Below, piece after piece: positions 58,537 through 64,000 of a DNA stretch of 64,000 nucleotides. Each line of letters starts with the position of its first letter. Positions within the stretch are counted from its first letter, which is position 1. The notes below the pieces were generated by a model. It did not search any database, was not told the DNA's origin, and saw only the letters and a program-made list of their open reading frames with translations. The position numbers and the translations under genes are program-made. The DNA comes from Elusimicrobia bacterium GWA2_51_34 (GTDB taxonomy: Bacteria > Elusimicrobiota > Elusimicrobia > Elusimicrobiales > UBA9959), in contig MGTS01000014.1 in assembly GCA_001799565.1 (NCBI GenBank), positions 62,001-126,000 of the forward strand, in the 5' to 3' direction.

Positions 58537-58650
58537 GCAACGTAAAGCGACGGAAGGCAAAAGAACGCCAAAGAATGTAAGAGTAGAACATTTATATTTT
58601 TCTGAAACTTTCAGTTGCATTCCGTGGCTTTCTTTAGCTTTCAATAGCTA
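58537..58650. repeat. Inverted array of 10-bp units (family B), copy 2
   Basis: Units GCAACGTAAA, GCGACGGAAG, GCAAAAGAAC, GCCAAAGAAT face the reverse complement of GCTATTGAAA, GCTAAAGAAA, GCCACGGAAT, GCAACTGAAA. Confidence 0.88.
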
Positions 58651-58680
58651 TCGATAACATTTTTTTGGAGGATATTATTT

Positions 58681-59805
58681 ATGGCTCACGCTTATACTCC
58701 GGGACTTAAAGTTATTCCCTGCACGCTGCTTAAAAAAAAGAGGGTGCTGCCCATACCCGGCAAAGTGCTGGTTGACCTTGGCAGGGAAGTGGAAGCTTCC
58801 GATATTGTGGCCCAGACCGAACTGCCCGGCAAAGTTTACCCGGTAAATGTGGCAAACCGCCTTTCAGTTGCGCCGGATGAAATAAAAAATTTCATGGTAA
58901 AAGGCGAGGGAGACACGGTGACAAAAGGCGAGATTATAGCCGAGAATAAACCTTTTGTGAAATGGTTTAAAACCGCCATAGAGTCGCCGGTGGCCGGTAC
59001 CATAGAGTCCATTTCAACAATAACAGGACAGGTAATGCTCAGGGAACCGCCTAAAATTCTGCCGCTTCCTGCGTACATCAAGGGCAAGGTTGTGGAGGTT
59101 CATGAGGGCTTTGGCGTGACGGTGGAAACGGAAGGCACTTTTATACAGGGCATTTTCGGCGTAGGCGGAGAAACCAGCGGAGAAATAGAAGTGGCGGTTA
59201 AAACACCAGCCGAAGACCTGGCGCCGGAGGCGGTAAAAGACATTCACCGCGGCAAAATTCTGATAGGCGGCAGGCACGCAGGCCTTTCAACCATTAAAAA
59301 AGCCGTCGCAACGGGCGTAAAGGCTTTGGTGGTGGGCGGAATACACGACCGTGATCTGCGCGAACTTATGGGTTACGACATCGGCGTGGCTGTAACCGGC
59401 ACCGAGAAACTGGGTATTACGCTGATAATCACCGAGGGTTTCGGCTCAATTCCCATGGCGGAATATACTTTTAAGCTGCTCGCTTCAAGGAACGGCGAGA
59501 AGGCCTCGGTTTCAGGCGCCACGCAGATACGCGCGGGTGTTATGCGGCCGGAAATAATAGTGCCGGGCTACCCGCGTAATGTCACCGAGTGCAAGAAAGA
59601 GCAGGGGCGCGGCTGGATAGAGCCGGGCGACCCGGTGCGCATGATCCGAGAGCCGTATTTCGGAGTTATAGGCACGGTAAAAGCTCTGCCGCCGGAGCTG
59701 ACTGTTATCGGCAGCGAGTCCCACGCGCGCGTGCTGGAAGTTGAGCTGGCCGCCGGAGAAGTAATAATGGTCCCCCGGGCCAATATAGAAATGCTGGAAA
59801 AATAA
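58681..59805 (+). CDS. Conserved MutL-associated protein of unknown function
   Basis: A 374-aa protein with two segments resembling barrel-sandwich (lipoyl/biotinyl-like) halves: VLPIPGKVLVDLGREVEASD and SPVAGTIESISTITGQVMLR, then beta-rich region (AYIKGKVVEVHEGFGVTVET) and a Rossmann-like middle (GVKALVVGGIHDRDLRELMG). Follows the MutL-like gene by 156 bp including an array; a TTGGAGG site lies before the ATG. I know of no tested function; pairing with MutL suggests a shared role. Confidence 0.75.
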   Translation: MAHAYTPGLKVIPCTLLKKKRVLPIPGKVLVDLGREVEASDIVAQTELPGKVYPVNVANRLSVAPDEIKNFMVKGEGDTVTKGEIIAENKPFVKWFKTAIESPVAGTIESISTITGQVMLREPPKILPLPAYIKGKVVEVHEGFGVTVETEGTFIQGIFGVGGETSGEIEVAVKTPAEDLAPEAVKDIHRGKILIGGRHAGLSTIKKAVATGVKALVVGGIHDRDLRELMGYDIGVAVTGTEKLGITLIITEGFGSIPMAEYTFKLLASRNGEKASVSGATQIRAGVMRPEIIVPGYPRNVTECKKEQGRGWIEPGDPVRMIREPYFGVIGTVKALPPELTVIGSESHARVLEVELAAGEVIMVPRANIEMLEK

Positions 59806-59829
59806 AAAATCCCCAAAAGGGGATTTTTT
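59804..59829 (+). terminator. Intrinsic terminator after the MutL-associated gene
   Basis: AAAAAATCCCC (59804-59814), AAAA loop, GGGGATTTTTT (59819-59829); begins inside the stop codon. Confidence 0.93.
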
Positions 59830-59873
59830 AGCCGGAGATTTTATTCTTTAAGCTATTTCCATTTTGGAAATAG

Positions 59874-60719
59874 CTATTTTGCTTTAAGCCGTTTTTGGCT
59901 TTCAGGTTTTTGTAAATAATTTTCTTTGGAAATTATACTCCTGCCTATTTCTTTTTCTGTTTCTTTTCTGGCTGTGCCGGCAACGCTCCCGCCTCTTTTT
60001 GCCACCTTTTTGTTTTTTTGAAAGGTATCCGGCATTTCCTTCCGGGAAATTTCAGTTGTCACCCTTTCGCCTAACATTGTGAAAATAAGCTCAAAATCGT
60101 CCATATGGTCACGCAGATTTTCTCGTTTTAGACTTTTAAATTTCTTATACTCGCTGGGGGTTATGTTAAAGGCGGCTTTGGAAATTTCGGCGGTCAAAAT
60201 TTCATATTCTTTTTGCTGTTTTATGCCTCGCTTTTGCCATTCATCTGTTAGTTCTTCGCGAATAGCAATACCACGCATTCGCTTTTCTATCCAATCTTCT
60301 GAATACCCCTTGAGTTTATAAAGCATTCTCGTTCTTTTGGTAGCAAGTTCCGGATTTTCAATTTCTTGTACTCTTTCATAGCCAACTTTGGCTAACCAGC
60401 GTTTAAATGGCTCGGCTTTTGGCGAAGGGATTGATTGAATGAGACGAAATATACCCTCGGTATTCCAACAATACATTTTTTGCCAGCCGCCGGCAGTTTC
60501 CACTTCAAGCGTAAGGGGTGGTACAAATTGTACCCCCCCTTTATCTGTAAGTTTTGCAAGTTCTCTATCCCGCTGTTTTAATCTTTTGAAATATTGAGCT
60601 GGATCATTGGAATCTGTCAATGATTCAACAACATCATTGATCACAAACCACCATTCGTTATTATGAATAGTTTTTCGAATTCTTCTACCTTTGAATAAAA
60701 CGATTTTTGTGGATTCCAT
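59874..60719 (-). CDS. BRO-N/DinD-like antirepressor-type protein
   Basis: A 281-aa protein. Residues ~10-115 form a BRO-N domain (FKGRRIRKTIHNNEWWFVIN, DVVESLTDSNDPAQYFKRLK, YCWNTEGIFRLIQSIPS). The C-terminal part follows the DinD pattern (KQQKEYEILTAEISKAAFNI; GGSVAGTARKETEKEIGR, then SIISKENYL). DinD-type proteins are SOS/phage related. AT-rich patch; preceded by a truncated copy of the same family. Confidence 0.82.
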   Translation of the reverse strand: MESTKIVLFKGRRIRKTIHNNEWWFVINDVVESLTDSNDPAQYFKRLKQRDRELAKLTDKGGVQFVPPLTLEVETAGGWQKMYCWNTEGIFRLIQSIPSPKAEPFKRWLAKVGYERVQEIENPELATKRTRMLYKLKGYSEDWIEKRMRGIAIREELTDEWQKRGIKQQKEYEILTAEISKAAFNITPSEYKKFKSLKRENLRDHMDDFELIFTMLGERVTTEISRKEMPDTFQKNKKVAKRGGSVAGTARKETEKEIGRSIISKENYLQKPESQKRLKAK

Positions 60720-60721
60720 GT

Positions 60722-60808
60722 TTAATCACCTATGGTTGCGGAATGCGTCTTCTCATCATAATGGCGGCGTATCTTATACCCTTTAAAAATAGCCGGAGAT
60801 TTGTCCAT
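60722..60808 (-). pseudogene. Truncated N-terminus of a second BRO/DinD-like gene
   Basis: A 28-codon frame with its own GGGAGG site 4 bp before the ATG, reading DKSPAIFKGYKIRRHYDEKT, the usual N-terminus of BRO/DinD proteins (FK..KIRR.YDEKT..W). It ends after SATIGD, 3 bp before the intact paralogue's start. The WYFSVVD continuation expected next is gone. Confidence 0.6.
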
Positions 60809-60915
60809 ATTGCCTCCCGGAATTCAGAAAAGCTCCTGCTGACTTTTTTACCCTTATCCCCGGAAGGTCATCACAAAGCACGAATTAAACTCCCGCCCCA
60901 TATTTCCCTGCTCCC

Positions 60916-61950
60916 TTAGGCGCTTGCTCTCCACACTTCAATTCTTTTAAAGAGTTCTGGGGCAATATTAATGACCATTTGTTTATCACAGATTTTACAG
61001 GAAGTTTTAATGGTATCTATAAAAGCCACTTCTGGCTTAACAAAATTCACCTCCTTCTTTTTTGCATAAATGACCTCTGTCCCAGAATCGTTTACAAAGA
61101 CAGCAAAGTCCTTATATAATCTCCCCTTCCATATTTCCTGCATTGAGCTAAGTGCTGTTACTGTCTGGAACTCAACGAAATCCAAGTGCTCAGTAGGTTT
61201 CCCATTTTTAATTATTTTTACAACACTGTTCATTTGCTTAACCATTTCAGCGGATGGTTTCTGCATCGGTATGCGTAAAAACCGTTTACGCCTGTAGATG
61301 TTTTGAATGCCCATTGCAATTACAATCACCCCCCACAAGGCCATAATGGCTGGAACGTTATATTTACCAGTTCCTCCTATGGAGTGATTATAAAGGGCAG
61401 TTGCAATCGGAATGTATACAATCCATGCCCCTAAACTTGTAATAGCAACAGCGTTCGCCAATAATATTGATAGAGTCGGCCAAAAAACCATTCTCACCCC
61501 CACTATAAAAAGTAATACGCCAATGAGTCCAAGTCGTTCATTCCATGGGGGTATAAAGACTTTATCATACGACAGGGAGAATGAAATGACACCGAAGATA
61601 ATGCTTTTTATGCCTGCAGACAAAAGAGTCTTTTTAAAGGATCGGTAATTGTAGAAGGAAGATGCCTCTGCCCTGAAATAGTTAGAGTCAGTCTCGGAGT
61701 TGGTTTTTGAAGAAGACTTATGGGCAGGAGCATCTCTATGTTGGTCATAAGCTTGCCTTTTGTCCGGATTGGATAGGATTTCATAAGCCTCATTCAATTC
61801 TTTTGCTTTCTCAGAGTCGCCACCCAGGTCAGGATGGTTTTTTAGTTCATGCATCATTGTTCGATATGCAGCTTTAATAATAGCAGGATCTGCTTCCGGG
61901 TGTAGATTAAGAATTTTGTAATAATCTTTTGTTGTATATGTTTCTTTCAT
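60916..61950 (-). CDS. J-domain membrane protein
   Basis: A 344-aa protein: N-terminal J domain (YKILNLHPEADPAIIKAAYR..., HPD at the NHPDLGG turn, SNPDKRQAYDQHRD), four or more membrane helices (~105-215), then a soluble domain with a CKICDKQ zinc-type motif near the C-terminus. J domains stimulate DnaK. A membrane-bound, non-canonical co-chaperone of unknown client; AT-rich and possibly acquired. Confidence 0.8.
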   Translation of the reverse strand: MKETYTTKDYYKILNLHPEADPAIIKAAYRTMMHELKNHPDLGGDSEKAKELNEAYEILSNPDKRQAYDQHRDAPAHKSSSKTNSETDSNYFRAEASSFYNYRSFKKTLLSAGIKSIIFGVISFSLSYDKVFIPPWNERLGLIGVLLFIVGVRMVFWPTLSILLANAVAITSLGAWIVYIPIATALYNHSIGGTGKYNVPAIMALWGVIVIAMGIQNIYRRKRFLRIPMQKPSAEMVKQMNSVVKIIKNGKPTEHLDFVEFQTVTALSSMQEIWKGRLYKDFAVFVNDSGTEVIYAKKKEVNFVKPEVAFIDTIKTSCKICDKQMVINIAPELFKRIEVWRASA

Positions 61951-61997
61951 TTAAGTTTCCTTGACTTTGTGGCAAAATCATATATCCGCTTGGCAAT

Positions 61998-62213
61998 TTA
62001 AACCTCTACCGTACTCCCACCTTGAATTTGTTCCAACGCTTCGGTGCGCAAAAACTCGCTTGCTGGATTATTCTCTAGGTTCCATAAACTTTGTTTTGTA
62101 ATAGTATACTCCCCGCACTGTTCACAAATGATGCGAACGCCATCGAATTTTATAGTATCCCTATTTCGTGCAGCTTTCTTCCTACATATTGGGCAAACTT
62201 TGGGTTTTTCCAT
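61998..62213 (-). CDS. Small zinc-ribbon protein
   Basis: A 71-aa protein with two CxxC knuckles, CPIC (residues 7-10) and CEQC (30-33), spaced as in a zinc ribbon, then a helical tail. Unknown role. Upstream of the J-domain gene, 47 bp gap, likely same operon. Confidence 0.65.
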   Translation of the reverse strand: MEKPKVCPICRKKAARNRDTIKFDGVRIICEQCGEYTITKQSLWNLENNPASEFLRTEALEQIQGGSTVEV

Positions 62214-62506
62214 TTTTTAACTCCAGCAAACAAGATTATCTCATGTCCCCTCTACGCTTAATAAATTACCTCAGATCGCTGGGCTTTATTTTCCATTGCC
62301 AGATTTTTACAGCTTTGATTTCTTTTTTAGCAATTAAATCACTAAACTGAACCATTCCTCGATAATGCCAAGTTCCCGACAGTCGGATATTTAGCTATAT
62401 CATCCATAGACTAACTTCTGGTTTGGTATGTCCGCGCTAGTCCTTATTGTCCGCATTCTATTGCTCTACCAGTTTATGATCATGATTGGTCTATCTTATT
62501 GAAAGT

Positions 62507-62557
62507 ATAGCAGATGAACGCGACAACGGTCTGTCGCGTTGGGAAAGGCTGTTTTTA
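62507..62557. repeat. Hairpin repeat, copy 2
   Basis: Nine-bp stem AACGCGACA/TGTCGCGTT (62517-62525, 62532-62540) within about 50 bp matching 12376-12426. It marks the edge of the second AT-rich patch. The rest of the gap 62214-62632 shows no gene. Confidence 0.8.
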
Positions 62558-62632
62558 GCGTTTTTTTATTTTGTCACGGGCACTGATGCGATTTCCCCCG
62601 CCCTTTCGCAGAACGCCCCCGCGCCGCAAAAA

Positions 62633-64000
62633 CTATCTCCGCCTTCCCCTGCCACGGCCGGGACCGTGTTTCCTGTTGTCCCGGCGGGAGACCTGCCAGC
62701 GCGCTTCGGGCGGGATATTGGCCTGTTGCGCGGAGGAAGACAGGTCTATCTGCCCTTTGGCGGCGTCTACCGCGGTTATTGTCACGCTTATCTTCGCGCC
62801 GGGTTTCAGCCTTGCTCCGCGCAGCAACCCCTCGGCGCCCGTGTCGCCAAGGCGCACAAAAGCGCCGCTTTCGGTAACGGCTGTTACGGTGCCGTTCATC
62901 ACTGAGCCTATCCTGGATTTGAATAATTCCGCGCGCAGTATGTCCACGGCCTTATGTTCCGCCTCCGCCGCCGCGCGCTCGCGCTCAGAGCAATGCACGC
63001 CCGCTTTATCAAGCGTAAGACTGCCGTGGTTTTCCCTTTTGCCGAACAGCAGCGCTGTTACGGCGCGGTGAGTCATCAGATCCGGATACCTGCGGATGGG
63101 CGAGGTGAAATGGGAATAGGCCCTTGCGGCTATGCCGAAATGCCCGGAAGATTGCGGAGAGTAAACAGCCTGCCGCATACTGCGCACTATGAGGGAATTG
63201 ATTATATCTTCAAGCGGGTTACCCTGCGCCTGGCACAGCACTTCCTGCAAACCTTTGTGCGTATTTCCGCCCAGGATGTGTCCCGCCGACAAGCCCATGT
63301 CGCCCAGCGTCTCCGCCAGCGCTTTAAGTTTCTTCGGGTCCGGCGCGTCGTGGCGGCGGTGCAAAAACGGCATTTTCGCGGCCATAAGTTCGGTAGCAAC
63401 CGATTCGTTCGCGAGCAGCATGAATTCCTCTATAAGGCGGTGGCTCTGAAGCCTCGGGCGGAGCACTACGCGAAGCGGCCGGCCTTGCGCGTCCGTTTCA
63501 ATTTTATATTCGGGAAGATTAAAGTCCAGCGCCCCGCGCTTTACCCTGACCTTGTAGAGAACGGCGGCAAGCTCGCCCATGCGCGTAACGGCTTCTTCCG
63601 CGGCCCTGGGCACCGCGCCTACCTTTTGCCCGTCAAGCAGCGATTGCACTTCCTCGTAGGTGAAACGCCGGCAGGAACGGATGACGGTTTGCGCGAGGCG
63701 CCGCCGCGTAACCTTCCCGGCGGTGTTGATGTCCATAAAGGCGGACAGCGTAAGCCGGGGCTGCCCCGGCACGAGGCTGCATAAATTATTTGAAAGCGCG
63801 GGCGGCAGCATGGGCACAACCCTGTCGGGCAAATACACGCTGGTTCCGCGCAGGTACGCCTCTTTATCAAGGGCGGATCCCGTTTTTACGTAATGCCCCA
63901 CATCCGCGATATGCACGCCAAGGCGCACCATGTCCCCGCCTAAGCGCTCAAGCGATACCGCGTCGTCAAAATCCTTGGCATCGGCTCCGTCTATAGTCAC
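62633..64000 (-). CDS. rnr: Ribonuclease R (5' end outside window)
   Basis: C-terminal 455 residues of an RNase R/II-family 3'-5' exoribonuclease: catalytic DGADAKDFDDAVSL at residues ~4-17 of the visible part, the RNB core with YLPDRVVPMLPPALSNNLCS and SHFTSPIRRYPDLMTHRAV, an S1 domain (SVMNGTVTAVTESGAFVRLG) and a basic Arg/Gly tail ending GPGRGRGRRR. The cold-shock and N-terminal part lie beyond 64000. Confidence 0.93.
   Translation of the reverse strand: MTIDGADAKDFDDAVSLERLGGDMVRLGVHIADVGHYVKTGSALDKEAYLRGTSVYLPDRVVPMLPPALSNNLCSLVPGQPRLTLSAFMDINTAGKVTRRRLAQTVIRSCRRFTYEEVQSLLDGQKVGAVPRAAEEAVTRMGELAAVLYKVRVKRGALDFNLPEYKIETDAQGRPLRVVLRPRLQSHRLIEEFMLLANESVATELMAAKMPFLHRRHDAPDPKKLKALAETLGDMGLSAGHILGGNTHKGLQEVLCQAQGNPLEDIINSLIVRSMRQAVYSPQSSGHFGIAARAYSHFTSPIRRYPDLMTHRAVTALLFGKRENHGSLTLDKAGVHCSERERAAAEAEHKAVDILRAELFKSRIGSVMNGTVTAVTESGAFVRLGDTGAEGLLRGARLKPGAKISVTITAVDAAKGQIDLSSSAQQANIPPEARWQVSRRDNRKHGPGRGRGRRR

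Noticed and set aside
60707-60919. Plus-strand 70-codon frame between BRO and J-domain genes
   Set aside because: Antisense to the BRO N-terminal fragment, which has a ribosome-binding site and family sequence.
62954-63784. Long plus-strand open frame opposite RNase R
   Set aside because: Composition is Arg-rich shadow sequence; the minus strand carries unmistakable RNase R motifs.

Overview
The window reads as a chromosomal segment of a Gram-negative, probably anaerobic or microaerophilic bacterium. The gene content (MoxR–BatA–E operon, transaldolase/phosphoglucose-isomerase fusion, PorV-like outer-membrane protein beside a giant secreted protein with a FlgD/type-IX-like C-terminus, MutL-like ASKHA protein, several PilZ proteins) fits Elusimicrobiota best. 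That assignment is an inference from gene families, not from a marker gene. Most genes are on the minus strand.

Layout. 1–3.1 kb: miaA, a PilZ protein and miaB, an apparent tRNA-modification operon. 3.3–12.2 kb: an AT-richer, defence-like operon transcribed leftward, in the order type IIG-like restriction–methylation protein, second N6-adenine methylase, small basic protein, HEPN-like protein (probably frameshifted), KAP P-loop NTPase. 12.4–14.9 kb: mobile-looking DNA (a 285-bp element with perfect 21-bp inverted ends, and a duplicated hairpin sequence) around a CPBP protease and an EF-hand alpha/beta hydrolase. 15–21.5 kb: rsgA, short pyruvate kinase, tal–pgi fusion, rpiB. 22–31.6 kb: complete Bat operon (HEAT protein, MoxR, DUF58, BatX-like, BatA, BatB–BatC fusion, BatD, BatE). 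31.7–41.6 kb: RDD protein, DksA-like protein, PorV-like protein, 1825-aa Kelch/FN3 secreted protein, CBM48 membrane protein, tRNA-Gly. 41.7–50.5 kb: folE, a secreted coiled-coil protein, CCA-adding enzyme, then acyl-CoA ligase, MFS, ATP-grasp and a divergent esterase. 50.6–56.6 kb: methyltransferase, PilZ, M20 peptidase, lipoprotein, dtd, RAM-domain protein, DUF192 and small unknowns. 56.7–59.8 kb: MutL-like protein and a conserved partner. 59.9–62.2 kb: a second AT-rich patch (DinD/BRO-like gene with a truncated copy in front of it, J-domain membrane protein, zinc ribbon). 62.6–64.0 kb: RNase R, cut by the window edge.

The most unusual feature is the repeat landscape. Nearly every intergenic gap holds a different array of degenerate 7-, 8- or 10-bp units arranged as two inverted arms. 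Arrays fall into word families that recur tens of kb apart, and several families share a central core (TTTAGGAGTTCC-like). Arrays run into coding sequence: they form part of the BatD and BatE signal peptides, supply the CCA-enzyme stop codon and abut the miaA and esterase start codons. A second class is a hairpin element of about 65 bp inserted in frame in three unrelated genes, four copies in three reading-frame/orientation combinations, like Rickettsia palindromic elements. A third is a REP-like family of about 50 bp (five copies) whose stem shows compensatory changes.

There are no CRISPR arrays, rRNA genes or recognisable transposase genes. One tRNA gene was found.
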